A stretch of 64,000 bases of DNA from an uncultured Ferrovum sp. (GCA_903893215.1 CAITLJ010000070.1:62001-126000); one strand, 5' to 3'. Counted from the first letter of the stretch, positions 1-7,726 are shown. A program made the numbers and translations. The notes: generated from the sequence alone by a model not told the origin.

Positions 1-608
1 GACGCAAGGATGGCCGGGTAGACCAGGGCCGCATCCTCGCCCACCATGATTTCATCCGGAATGCGCTGCTGCAGCGTTTCGATGGCAGCCCTGCGGTACA
101 GCTTGCCCCAGGAATAGGTTCTGATGCCGTGGTTGAAGAATGGCCCGTCACTGATCATGCGCGGCAGCACGTCGCGTTCAATCCGTTGGCGGTCGTAGTG
201 TCCCGGTGCAATTGCATTGCGCATGGTGACAAAATTGCCGAGGAATTCGCGCTGGTAATCGCCAATCACGATATCGGCATCATGCTGCCGGGCCAGCCGG
301 TAATACTGTTCGATGCAGTCCGGGCTGATCCAGTCATCACCGTCCACGTAGAACAGGTAATCGCCGCTGGACGCGCTCAGCCCGGCTTTTCGGGCGGATA
401 CCAGACCACCGTTCGATTTGCTGATCACCTTGATGCGCGGGTCGGCCTTGCGAAAGAACTCGCAGATTTCAATCGCGTTGTCGGTGGAGCCATCGTCCAC
501 CAGGATGATTTCGAGCCTCTGGTAGGTCTGTCGCACGATGCTGTCGACGCACTGGAACAGGTAGGCGTCCAGGTTGTAGATCGGGACAATGACAGAAATC
601 AGATGCAT
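1..608 (-). CDS. Family 2 glycosyltransferase (C-terminus cut by window edge)
   Basis: The reading frame starts at an ATG at 608 and runs off the left edge, so only about 200 N-terminal residues are seen. It opens with the GT-A signature of inverting family 2 glycosyltransferases: a hydrophobic strand ISVIVPIYN, then DDGSTDN for nucleotide-sugar binding, and later DGDDW, whose aspartates hold the metal and sugar diphosphate. Such enzymes transfer a sugar from a nucleotide donor to a glycan or lipid acceptor on the cytoplasmic face of the membrane. The acceptor cannot be told. It lies 55 bp downstream of the short-chain dehydrogenase gene in the same direction, so both may serve a surface glycan locus that continues to the left. 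Confidence 0.88.
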   Translation of the reverse strand, partial: MHLISVIVPIYNLDAYLFQCVDSIVRQTYQRLEIILVDDGSTDNAIEICEFFRKADPRIKVISKSNGGLVSARKAGLSASSGDYLFYVDGDDWISPDCIEQYYRLARQHDADIVIGDYQREFLGNFVTMRNAIAPGHYDRQRIERDVLPRMISDGPFFNHGIRTYSWGKLYRRAAIETLQQRIPDEIMVGEDAALVYPAILA

Positions 609-663
609 GGGTCAGGTGTCCTCACGCGATCGGCGCAGACGGCAATGCAGCATGGCCAACGGC

Positions 664-1410
664 TCAGGCCGGGTCATGCAGGCGGCTGGAGATGCCGCCG
701 CTCATGTCGATGCAGGCCCCGTGCAGGAAGCGGATGCCAGGGGACGAAATCAGCCAGGCAAGTTCCGCAATCTCTTCCGGGCTTGAAATGCGTTGTTGCG
801 GGTGGTGGTGCTCGAGTGCCTGCCTGCGTTCCGGAAAATCCTTGAAGCCTTCCAGCAACATGGGCGTTTCTACCGAAGCCGGTTCGATGCAGTTGATCCG
901 CATCCGGTCGCCAAAGTCGAGCGCCAGTCCCTTGGTCAAGGCAGCCAGCGCTGCCTTGGTCGTGGCATACGCCACAAAGCCGGGTTTGGTCAGTTGTCGA
1001 TGGATGCTGCCGATGTTGATCACACTGGCTGTTTGCGGGGTCAGGCAGTCCGCCAGATGCGTGATCAGCAGATAGGGCGCGATCAGGTTCACGTTGTACG
1101 ATTTGCTCAACTCTTCCGGCGGAAGCGGGTGGTGCTGGCTGACGTACTGATAGGCGGCGTTGTTGACCAGCACGTCGATGGTATGTCCGGCGGTCCAGTT
1201 CCTGATCCGGTCGAACACCTGATTGCGGCAGGCCATGTCCTGCGCAAACGTGTTGAGGTCGACCTCGATGAATGTGTCGAGGTGTGTTGCCGGATTGCCG
1301 ATGCGGTCCAGTCCGCACACCCGGAAGCCGGCTTGCCGGAAGCGATGCGCAAGTGCAGTGCCGATCGAACCTGAAGAACCCGTGATGATAGCGTGGTGTG
1401 GTGTGGTCAT
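664..1410 (-). CDS. Short-chain dehydrogenase/reductase (SDR family oxidoreductase)
   Basis: This is a classical 248-residue SDR that uses NAD(P)H to reduce or oxidise a carbonyl/alcohol pair. The cofactor loop TGSSGSIG is at residues 10-17, NNAAY at 83-87 replaces the usual NNAG, and the catalytic set is Ser135, Tyr148 and Lys152 (YATTK). The substrate is not determined by the sequence. The gene begins only 20 bp after the response regulator stop and is followed 55 bp later by a glycosyltransferase, so it may be co-transcribed with both. A role in making a modified sugar is plausible from the neighbour, but this is inference. Confidence 0.9.
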   Translation of the reverse strand: MTTPHHAIITGSSGSIGTALAHRFRQAGFRVCGLDRIGNPATHLDTFIEVDLNTFAQDMACRNQVFDRIRNWTAGHTIDVLVNNAAYQYVSQHHPLPPEELSKSYNVNLIAPYLLITHLADCLTPQTASVINIGSIHRQLTKPGFVAYATTKAALAALTKGLALDFGDRMRINCIEPASVETPMLLEGFKDFPERRQALEHHHPQQRISSPEEIAELAWLISSPGIRFLHGACIDMSGGISSRLHDPA

Positions 1411-1430
1411 GGCTTGCGGCGCAGGGTTGC

Positions 1431-2063
1431 CTAGTTCAGCAGCGCATTCTCCAGCGCATAGCGGGTCAGCTCCACGTTGTTCTTCAGCTGCATCTTTTCC
1501 AGGATGCGCGCCCGGTAGACGTTGAAGGTCTTGATGCTGATCGCCAGGTCCTCGGCAATCTCGCCGGGCGCCTTGCCCACGGCGATGAGCAGCATGGTCT
1601 GATATTCGCGGTCGGACAGCAGTTCGTGCGGTGCCTTGTCCTGATCGTCGTTGATGCTGTCGGCCAGCAGTTCGGCGATTTCCGGGGTCACGTAACGCCG
1701 GCCTCGTGCCACCAGCGCCAGCGCGCTGACCAGTTCGGACGGCGCGCTCTGCTTGTTCAGGTAACCCGCAGCGCCTGCCTTGATGGCGCGCACCGCGTAC
1801 TGGTCCTCGCGAAACATGCTGAGCATCAGCACTCGTACTTTCGGGTATTCGCGCTTTATCTGCTTGAGCACATCGATGCCGTTGCGGTCACCCAGCGAGA
1901 TGTCGAGCAGCACGATGTCCGGTTCGCTTTCGCGGATTTTCAAGATGGCTTCGTTGCCACTGGCGGCTTCGGCTGTCACCTGCATGTCGTCGGTGCCCGA
2001 GACGATCTGCTTCAGTCCTTGGCGAACAATGGCATGGTCGTCAGCGATCAGGATACTCAACAT
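1431..2063 (-). CDS. NarL/FixJ-type response regulator
   Basis: A 210-residue two-component regulator: receiver domain at residues 1-120 and a LuxR-type helix-turn-helix at about 145-200. The acidic pocket is Asp8/Asp9, the phospho-acceptor is Asp54 in LLDIS, and the conserved lysine is Lys104 in GYLNK. I chose the ATG at 2063 because the receiver begins directly there (MLSILIADDHA); the frame stays open 39 bp further upstream but adds nothing conserved. It lies 58 bp downstream of the histidine kinase gene in the same direction, so the two form a cognate pair. Target genes are unknown; the following SDR and glycosyltransferase are candidates. Confidence 0.93.
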   Translation of the reverse strand: MLSILIADDHAIVRQGLKQIVSGTDDMQVTAEAASGNEAILKIRESEPDIVLLDISLGDRNGIDVLKQIKREYPKVRVLMLSMFREDQYAVRAIKAGAAGYLNKQSAPSELVSALALVARGRRYVTPEIAELLADSINDDQDKAPHELLSDREYQTMLLIAVGKAPGEIAEDLAISIKTFNVYRARILEKMQLKNNVELTRYALENALLN

Positions 2064-2121
2064 GAGGTTCGGATGGCTTAAGCGGTGCGAGCGCGTCAGC
2101 ACTCAGAACCCAGAGTTTACC

Positions 2122-3255
2122 TTAAACCACCCGTTCCATTTTCAGCTCAACCCGGGTACCGCCACCAGGGCTGCTGTGGATCTGCAAGGTGCCGCCGAGG
2201 GCGTTGGCGCGCTCGAACATGCCGCGCAGACCGAAAGCATCCGAGCGGGTGGGGTCGCCCTGATCAAATCCGTGCCCGGTGTCGCGCACCTGCAGGCACA
2301 GCGTGCCGTGGTCGAGCGTGAGGGTCACGTCGGCAGTGGCTGCGCCGGAGTGCTTGCACACGTTGTTGAGGGCCTCCTGACAGATCCGGAATATGCCAAT
2401 CGAACGGTACTCGGCCAGTTCAAAATCATCTGCCGGGCCATGAAAACTGACCTGAATGCCGGTGCGCTTGGAATAGTCGTCCAGATACCACTCCAGTGCA
2501 GCGATCAGGCCAAGTTCCAGGGTGGGTGGGCGCAGGTTGGCCGAGATGCGCCGGGTGGAGTCGATGGTGCGGTCCACCAGTGCGTTCAGGGCATCGGCCT
2601 GGGAACCCAGCGTGTCGCGCAGTTCGGCCGGCAATGCCGCCATCAGCATCGACAATTGCATTTTCAGGCCGGCCAGATTGCCGCCAACATCATCATGCAG
2701 TTCGCGCGCCAGCCGCAGGCGCTCGTCCTCGCGCGCCCGTTCCTGATGGGCGGCCAGAGTGGCGATCTGGTCACGTGCCGACGCCATGCTGGCTTCACGG
2801 CGCTTGGCCAGCGAGATGTTCTGGACCAGCCCATCCCAGACCATGCGGCCGTCGGTAAGCTTGCGTGGCGTGGCGCGCAGGTTGATCCATTTGATGTCCG
2901 ACCAGCCTGGCACGCGGATGCGGCCTTCCCAGTTCCATTCCATGCCGCTGCTGCGGGAGGCTTCCATGGTTTCAAACAGGCTGCCGCGCTCCTCTTCCAG
3001 CACCAGGTCGAGGAAGCGCTTGGGCTGGGTGCACAATGCCCGTGGCGAGAGTCCCAGCACCTTGAGGGCGCCATCGTTGGCATAAGTGAAATGGCCGAAG
3101 CCCTTGTCGTCGCTGACAAACTTGAACAGCATGCCCGGCGCGCCACTGGCAACGCTGGTCAGTGCAGGTGAGGCGCGTCTGCTGGTCAAGGGGTCGGTCT
3201 GCGCGGGGTTGGCCGGGACGGGCTGGGACAGGGAACGCGGAAACAGCGAGGACAT
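2122..3255 (-). CDS. PAS-domain sensor histidine kinase, HisKA_3 type, soluble
   Basis: This 377-residue kinase has no membrane segment, so it senses a cytoplasmic signal. A PAS/PAC domain spans about residues 40-150, followed by a short coiled coil. The HisKA_3 dimerisation domain carries the phospho-acceptor His187 in the ELHDDVGGNLAG motif. The HATPase domain shows the N-box (EALNNVCKHS), G1 box (DTGHGFD) and G2 region (FGLRGMFERA) expected of NarX/DegS-type kinases. It should phosphorylate Asp54 of the adjacent regulator. No haem- or flavin-binding residue can be assigned with confidence in the PAS domain, so the signal is unknown. Confidence 0.93.
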   Translation of the reverse strand: MSSLFPRSLSQPVPANPAQTDPLTSRRASPALTSVASGAPGMLFKFVSDDKGFGHFTYANDGALKVLGLSPRALCTQPKRFLDLVLEEERGSLFETMEASRSSGMEWNWEGRIRVPGWSDIKWINLRATPRKLTDGRMVWDGLVQNISLAKRREASMASARDQIATLAAHQERAREDERLRLARELHDDVGGNLAGLKMQLSMLMAALPAELRDTLGSQADALNALVDRTIDSTRRISANLRPPTLELGLIAALEWYLDDYSKRTGIQVSFHGPADDFELAEYRSIGIFRICQEALNNVCKHSGAATADVTLTLDHGTLCLQVRDTGHGFDQGDPTRSDAFGLRGMFERANALGGTLQIHSSPGGGTRVELKMERVV

Positions 3256-3396
3256 GGCGCAGCGCCGGGATTCAAGCGGAATGAGTGAACTGACACTGAC
3301 AGTAGCACTGGTACGGCAGTTTTGAACCCCTTGTTGTACAAAGTTTTCCTTCTTTTTATTAAGCTGGCGTCAGAAAGCTCGTCTCGCTTCATGGAC

Positions 3397-3431
3397 AAAC
3401 GCCGCGCCAACCAGGGGTTGGCGCGGCGTTT
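3397..3431 (-). terminator. Strong hairpin terminator after the DUF3443 gene
   Basis: Sixteen bases (3397-3412, AAACGCCGCGCCAACC) are perfectly complementary to 3416-3431 with a three-base loop. On the minus strand the hairpin lies 50 bp past the DUF3443 stop and ends in TTT, fitting an intrinsic terminator for the 6043-to-3481 operon. It also shields the kinase promoter region that follows. Confidence 0.75.
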
Positions 3432-3480
3432 GCAGGCGGACCGTTGCGTGCTCACCCGTGGCGGCGTGTCTGATCGCGAC

Positions 3481-4986
3481 CTAGAAGCCGTAATACGGTG
3501 TGTTGGCCGTACCGTCGTAGATGCCGAAGTACACCGTGCGCGAGTAGAAGAATGGCAGCCCCCATGCGAAGGTGCCGGGCGCCGTGTAAGCCGCATCCAC
3601 GATTGCGAGCCCCTCATACGCCGGGCCGTTCGATGCGTTGAACAGGCTTTGCGCGTCGTTCACGATGGGCGAAGGACTGATCGTAAAGGTGCCGGAGGCA
3701 GCCAGGTAACTGCCCATGCTGGTTGGCAGGGTCAGGGTGGACGCCCCAGAGATACACGCGAACGGGTTGGCCGAGGTGGTGCAACTGGCCAGATTGCCGA
3801 TGTTCTGGTCGGGCAGGCTGGTGCCAGTGACCTGGTTGCTGAAGTAGATCGCGTTTGAACCGCTGTCGACGTAGCTGCCACCAGCGTTGGCCACGGGGTA
3901 ATTGACGCCGTTCACAGTACTGGTGATGTAGGCGTTTACCGGGTCGGCCACCTGAATGTTACTGGGGGCGGTTGTGAAACCGTAATTCAGCACGCCAGCC
4001 ACCGAGGTGCTGTTGCTGGTGGCGGCGGAATTGAGAGTGATGCTGACGCCGGACTTGCCTACCGCGGATGCTGGATTGGCCACCGAGGCGCCCACATTGA
4101 TCGGCCCGCCCGACGCACCGGGCCCAACGGGGGTGCAAACGTTGTTCGCGCAGGAATAATATCCGGCCGGCGAACCATTCGGATTGCAGGATCCACTGCT
4201 ACCGACAGGGAGTGGCGTGTGGCAGTCATCTGCAAACAGGCCTACGCCAAGGATGCCGTTGGCACGGATATCGTTGGCGGTGTTCACCAGGTTGGTGCTG
4301 GACTGACCTTGAATGCCGCAGTTGCCCTGCGGCGGGCCAATGTTCAGCAAGGGGTCATTCAACACCTGCAGGTGCAGGTTGTGCGCGGTCAGCCCGGTGC
4401 TGCCCGGGTTGCCGGGCGGCGCAACCGTGCCGCCCAGGGTGACGTCGGCCGAACGGACGCCGCCCCAGAAAAAAGAGCTTACGAAGGCATAACATTCACC
4501 GATGTTGCCGGGGGGAGCTGCGGGCGCAAAGCTGCTGGCCGTCTGCGACGTCATCCCGTTGAGCACGTTGGTGGGGATGGCGCTGGCCAGCACACGCAGT
4601 CCCTCGGATCCGGTATCCACTTCGATGTGATCAATCCAGGCGCAGTTGGTGGTGCTGCCCGGTGCGCACAGGTACACCGACACGTATGGAATATTGGCCG
4701 AGGTACGCAATTGCTGGGTGCCAGATGTGCTGGTGGTGGTGATCGGGCACAGGTCCATATAGATGGTCGAGGCCTGGCCATTGCCGTTGCGCGCCACCGT
4801 GTTCTGGATCGTTGATGCGGGGCAGACCGTGGCCGAACCGGCATTGGTGGATGGAACGGTAGTGCCACCGCCATTGTTGTTCAGCGTGGTGGTGGTCGTG
4901 GTGGTGGTGCCCCCCCCGCAGGCATTCAGCAGCAGGGCGCTGAGAGCGGCAAGGGTAAGGGCGCGGAACTGGGACGACATCGTCAT
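3481..4986 (-). CDS. DUF3443 family lipoprotein with pepsin-like active-site motifs
   Basis: A 501-residue exported lipoprotein: signal peptide ending in LLNAC, lipidated Cys23, then a low-complexity Gly/Thr/Asn linker to about residue 50. It matches the DUF3443 proteins known from Burkholderia relatives, which have no assigned function. The sequence shows DTGS at 124-127 preceded by hydrophobic residues, a segment WGGVRSADVTLGG at about 174-186, GILGVGL at 244-250, and a second acidic motif VDSGS at 373-377. In order and character these match the N-lobe aspartate, flap region, hydrophobic-Gly motif and C-lobe aspartate of pepsin-family proteases. I infer a bilobal aspartic peptidase fold with Asp124 and Asp374 as the dyad. 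Its start codon overlaps the DUF2844 stop (ATGA), so the two are co-translated. Confidence 0.85.
   Translation of the reverse strand: MTMSSQFRALTLAALSALLLNACGGGTTTTTTTTLNNNGGGTTVPSTNAGSATVCPASTIQNTVARNGNGQASTIYMDLCPITTTSTSGTQQLRTSANIPYVSVYLCAPGSTTNCAWIDHIEVDTGSEGLRVLASAIPTNVLNGMTSQTASSFAPAAPPGNIGECYAFVSSFFWGGVRSADVTLGGTVAPPGNPGSTGLTAHNLHLQVLNDPLLNIGPPQGNCGIQGQSSTNLVNTANDIRANGILGVGLFADDCHTPLPVGSSGSCNPNGSPAGYYSCANNVCTPVGPGASGGPINVGASVANPASAVGKSGVSITLNSAATSNSTSVAGVLNYGFTTAPSNIQVADPVNAYITSTVNGVNYPVANAGGSYVDSGSNAIYFSNQVTGTSLPDQNIGNLASCTTSANPFACISGASTLTLPTSMGSYLAASGTFTISPSPIVNDAQSLFNASNGPAYEGLAIVDAAYTAPGTFAWGLPFFYSRTVYFGIYDGTANTPYYGF
4910..4917 (-). repeat. G8 homopolymer tract inside the DUF3443 coding start
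   Basis: Eight consecutive C on the plus strand, read as eight G in the gene, directly follow the lipidated cysteine codon. The next codons form a run of ACC/ACG threonine triplets. A gain or loss of one base here would frameshift the lipoprotein, the arrangement seen in slipped-strand phase variation. Confidence 0.5.
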
Positions 4987-5438
4987 TGCAGCGACTCCAC
5001 GGTCACATTGGCAGGGGTCAGGGTGGGCAGCCAGATGCGCCCGGAGATTGCATAGGGTCTGCCGCTCAGAAAGGCTTTCAGGGTGGCCGTGTTGATCACC
5101 AGGTTACGCCGCTCGCCGGGCTGTGGCGCTTGCCCCGCCTTGAATGCATCAAGGTACGTGCCAAGCAACACATCCAGCGGCGGAGTCGGGCCCCCGCCGA
5201 ACGTGATGGCAAACACCGTGCCGTTTGGCGTCAGGTATTCATGGATCACGCCATGCGCGGTGGGGAGGTCGATGCGCGCGTAGCCGGTCGTTACTGTCTT
5301 GACGGTCTGGGTACCGAGTGTCTGCGCGTCGGTATACACGCTGGCTTCATCGCCGCCGAGCCTGGCATGCGCTGTCAGGGGCGTGAGCACACATCCCAGC
5401 AGCAGGGGTAACAGGCGGTAAATGGGGGGCAGGGTCAT
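4983..5438 (-). CDS. DUF2844 family exported protein
   Basis: A 151-residue protein with a Sec signal peptide (hydrophobic core at about 8-20, cleavage near AHA). The mature part (LGGDEASVYTD at the start, then GVIHEYLTPNGTVFAI) matches the DUF2844 family, which is routinely found beside DUF3443 in Burkholderia-type genomes. No catalytic motif is visible. The small domain with the conserved GTVFAITFGG segment may be a partner or inhibitor of the DUF3443 protein; this is inference from coupling only. Its stop overlaps the DUF3443 start by four bases. Confidence 0.8.
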   Translation of the reverse strand: MTLPPIYRLLPLLLGCVLTPLTAHARLGGDEASVYTDAQTLGTQTVKTVTTGYARIDLPTAHGVIHEYLTPNGTVFAITFGGGPTPPLDVLLGTYLDAFKAGQAPQPGERRNLVINTATLKAFLSGRPYAISGRIWLPTLTPANVTVESLQ

Positions 5439-5560
5439 CTGAAATGGGCTCCACGAGCAGATTGTTGCGCGGTCAACGATGGGCAGGCGCGCTTGGTTGG
5501 CAGGAAAGCAGGGCGGGTGTCTGCACGATCAGGCGCAGCGATGGGCGCTCCAGAAGGACT

Positions 5561-6043
5561 TCAGTCAAGGAACAGGGCACGGGCAATGCGCCATTCCTGG
5601 GCACCATTCATTACCGTATCGCAGCCTAGCGGTTCGGCTTCGGCCGCTGGCGCGAGATCGGAGCGACCGCGGTCGCCGGTGCCCACATTCTGATAGTAAC
5701 GATCCAGCCACACCCGGATGCGTCGGGTGGGATGGGTACTGTGAACAAATATTTTCTTGCCATCACGCAGCTGGCAGTTGGAATCGTCTTCATGCGTAAA
5801 TTGCACGAAACTGCCCGGGTCGTCGGTGGTCTGCGCCGACGCGTCTGCAGCTGGTGCGCCCACCCCAGTGGTGGTGGCTGGCAACGGGGCGGCTGACACG
5901 TGCATGGCTGCAGGCACCAGCACCAGTGCCCAGGCCAAGCTGGCCAGCGCGCGCATGCGCGCAATTACGGGCCTGACGGCAAGCCGCCGTGCTGCCGGCA
6001 GGGACGAGGCGTCCATCACGCTGTTGCGCTGTGGTATAGGCAT
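5561..6043 (-). CDS. Small secreted protein, function unknown
   Basis: About 160 residues. I chose the ATG at 6043 (MPIPQRNS); a second ATG at 6016 would also keep the signal peptide. The hydrophobic segment ALASLAWALVLVPAAMHVSA with a likely cleavage after SAAP indicates export. The mature protein has two cysteines (NCQL and GCDT) that could form a disulfide in the periplasm, and no family I recognise. It is the first gene of a run with DUF2844 and DUF3443 on the same strand, 122 bp upstream of DUF2844. It is probably part of the same exported set. Confidence 0.6.
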   Translation of the reverse strand: MPIPQRNSVMDASSLPAARRLAVRPVIARMRALASLAWALVLVPAAMHVSAAPLPATTTGVGAPAADASAQTTDDPGSFVQFTHEDDSNCQLRDGKKIFVHSTHPTRRIRVWLDRYYQNVGTGDRGRSDLAPAAEAEPLGCDTVMNGAQEWRIARALFLD

Positions 6044-6417
6044 GGTCGGTAACAGTCGATCCCTGTGCTGGTTGGTCTGAATGCGCCTTGCAAACGGCTG
6101 CGGCTTGGCATGGGGCCGGTAAAAGCCCTGGCGCAGGCTCTCGCTTCGGCTGGTGCCGAGTTTAGCGCCGTCTTTCTGTGACACCAATCTTTACCGGAGG
6201 ATTCCCTGCGTCAGCCGCCATCCGCCTGTCTTGTTGATGTCGCGTGATTTGGTGCCCATGCCGCCTGGCTATTTTTGTTAAAATTCAGCGCCGTCACATT
6301 AAATCCAGATTAAGTTAACGTAAATTACAAGTCAGGTTTGCTGTAAGGCTCTGAAAAATAAAATAAAAAATCATTCTAAGTTGGTATTTGGCAGATTTTG
6401 ATGATCTGTGCATACGC

Positions 6418-6445
6418 TTGCATCGATCTGGTTGTGGTCTACACT
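6418..6445 (+). promoter_or_regulatory. Possible sigma-70 promoter for the repeat lipoprotein
   Basis: TTGCAT and TACACT are separated by 16 bases. The match to consensus is only fair (3/6 and 4/6), but the site lies at the edge of the AT-rich block and immediately before a set of direct repeats. It would give a leader of roughly 180 bases before the ATG at 6634. Confidence 0.3.
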
Positions 6446-6448
6446 TGG

Positions 6449-6484
6449 GTCACAGAAGCGGTGACAGAAGCGGTCAGAGAGGCA
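6449..6484 (+). repeat. Three 12-bp direct repeats downstream of a possible promoter
   Basis: Units GTCACAGAAGCG, GTGACAGAAGCG and GTCAGAGAGGCA follow one another without spacers; the first two differ at one base, the third is more diverged. Twelve-base phasing just past a candidate promoter suggests an operator for a multimeric regulator, but the stretch could also be chance. Confidence 0.4.
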
Positions 6485-6633
6485 GCAGGTTCGGTTTTTC
6501 GATGGCTTCAAGCTTGTCTGATCCAGTTAAATCGAACGTTTGTTTATCTTTTTTGCGCAAATCAGCGTCTGACCGTGCAGACAACCAGGCAGCCCACAAC
6601 GGCCAGGTCCGTCATTACAGGAGGAGTCATTCA

Positions 6634-7680
6634 ATGAACAATCAACAACAACCCATCCGCTCCATGAAAACCGGTTCTGCCCTGCTGGCGGCACTTCTGG
6701 CTTCCTCCCTGCTTGCCGGGTGCGGGTCACTACAGGCAGCCGGTCAGGCCGCGTCGGGCATCGCGGCCGCAGCGAGTGCCGGTGGCAACGCCAACGGCGG
6801 CAGCAGCAATGCCGGTGGCAGTGGTTCGACCAGCAGCAATGGTTCGGGGGCTGGCACCACTGTCACTGGCACTGCCCCCAACGGTGGATTGCTGGCACCG
6901 GTCACGACCGCGGTGTCCACCACCACGACCGGTTCCCCCCTTGGTTCGGTGCTGACGCCGGTCGTCACCGCTGTGAATGCGGTTGGATCGGCCGCCACCG
7001 GCCCAGCCAGCCCGCTGGCGCCGGTCACCACGGCATTGGCACCGGTCACCTCGGTGCTCACTACGGCCACCTCGGCGTTGGCACCGGTCACTGCTGCGCT
7101 GGCACCGGTCAACTCGGCGCTTGCCCCGGTCGGCACGGCGCTTGCACCCGTCACCACCGCGCTGGCGCCGCTCACCTCAGCCCTGAACAGCGCCAGCACC
7201 TCAATCGCTTCAGCCTCCTCCGCAGTGTCTGGCGGTGCGGCCGCCGGTCCCCTGGCGCCCGTCACCAGCGCTCTGGCACCTGCCACGAGCGCATTGACTC
7301 CGGTCACTTCAGCGCTGACCTCCGCTACGGCCAGTACCCCGCTGGCGCCCCTGGTTGCACCGGTGGTGTCTGCCCTCAGCGGTACTTCTGCGGCTGGTTC
7401 AGCAGGCAATCCGCTGGCGCCGGTGACGTCGGCGCTGACCAGCGGCACGGCAGGCAACCCGCTGGCGCCGGTGACGTCGGCGCTGACCAGCGGCACGGCA
7501 GGCAATCCGCTGGCGCCGGTGACGTCGGCGCTGACCAGCGCCAGCGGCACCAGCGCGCTGTCTCCTGTCACCTCGGCGATCAACACGTCCGGCAGCGCGG
7601 CGGCGCTGTCGCCGCTGACCTCGCTGCTGTCCCCGGTGACCGGCGCCCTCAGTTCAGCCACGGGGGGCATCATTCACTGA
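6634..7680 (+). CDS. Repeat-rich lipoprotein (LAPVTSAL repeats)
   Basis: A 348-residue lipoprotein. The start at 6634 follows AGGAGG by about ten bases. A signal peptide with lipobox LLAGC puts the mature N-terminus at about residue 29. Next comes a Gly/Asn/Ser linker, and from about residue 80 to the end the chain is built almost wholly of degenerate 7-8-residue units around LAPVTSAL/LAPVTTAL. Composition is dominated by Ala, Thr, Pro, Ser, Val and Leu, with no Cys after the lipobox. Such a chain is probably an extended surface or periplasmic stalk. The unit length and hydrophobic spacing could also give a regular beta or polyproline-like rod. I recognise no family. A clear terminator follows. 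Confidence 0.82.
   Translation: MNNQQQPIRSMKTGSALLAALLASSLLAGCGSLQAAGQAASGIAAAASAGGNANGGSSNAGGSGSTSSNGSGAGTTVTGTAPNGGLLAPVTTAVSTTTTGSPLGSVLTPVVTAVNAVGSAATGPASPLAPVTTALAPVTSVLTTATSALAPVTAALAPVNSALAPVGTALAPVTTALAPLTSALNSASTSIASASSAVSGGAAAGPLAPVTSALAPATSALTPVTSALTSATASTPLAPLVAPVVSALSGTSAAGSAGNPLAPVTSALTSGTAGNPLAPVTSALTSGTAGNPLAPVTSALTSASGTSALSPVTSAINTSGSAAALSPLTSLLSPVTGALSSATGGIIH
7405..7548 (+). repeat. 48-bp tandem repeat, nearly three copies, within the lipoprotein gene
   Basis: Units start at 7405, 7453 and 7501; the first two are complete and differ by a single base (GGCAAT/GGCAAC). The third is identical for about 40 bases and then diverges. Each unit encodes 16 residues (GNPLAPVTSALTSGTA). 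Near-identity at DNA level points to recent duplication and copy-number instability. Confidence 0.9.
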
Positions 7681-7726
7681 GCCCCAACAGGGTTGCCCGG
7701 TACCCTCGTGTTACCGGACATGAAAA

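Larger units (their letters stand above)
6044..6633. promoter_or_regulatory. 590-bp divergent, partly AT-rich control region
   Basis: No convincing gene lies here. The stretch separates the DUF2844/DUF3443 operon (leftward) from the repeat lipoprotein (rightward). The part 6270-6400 is strikingly AT-rich for this GC-rich window, with several A/T runs, and probably holds promoters in both directions. It contains a possible sigma-70 site at 6418-6445 and three 12-bp direct repeats at 6449-6484, described separately. A strong Shine-Dalgarno sequence (AGGAGG) at about 6619-6624 marks the lipoprotein start. Confidence 0.5.

Noticed and set aside
1780-3171. A long plus-strand frame opposite the two-component genes
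   Set aside because: The minus strand encodes a kinase and regulator with all phospho-acceptor motifs; the plus frame shows no motif.
6398-6637. A 79-codon frame ending in an ATGA overlap with the repeat lipoprotein start
   Set aside because: The overlap is tempting and the peptide is partly hydrophobic, but there is no ribosome site and the frame crosses the candidate promoter and direct repeats. It is more likely leader DNA.
6744-7673. A 309-codon antisense frame with regular VTGAS-type repeats
   Set aside because: The regularity mirrors the LAPVTSAL repeats of the lipoprotein on the plus strand, which has a signal peptide, lipobox, ribosome site and terminator. The antisense frame has none of these.
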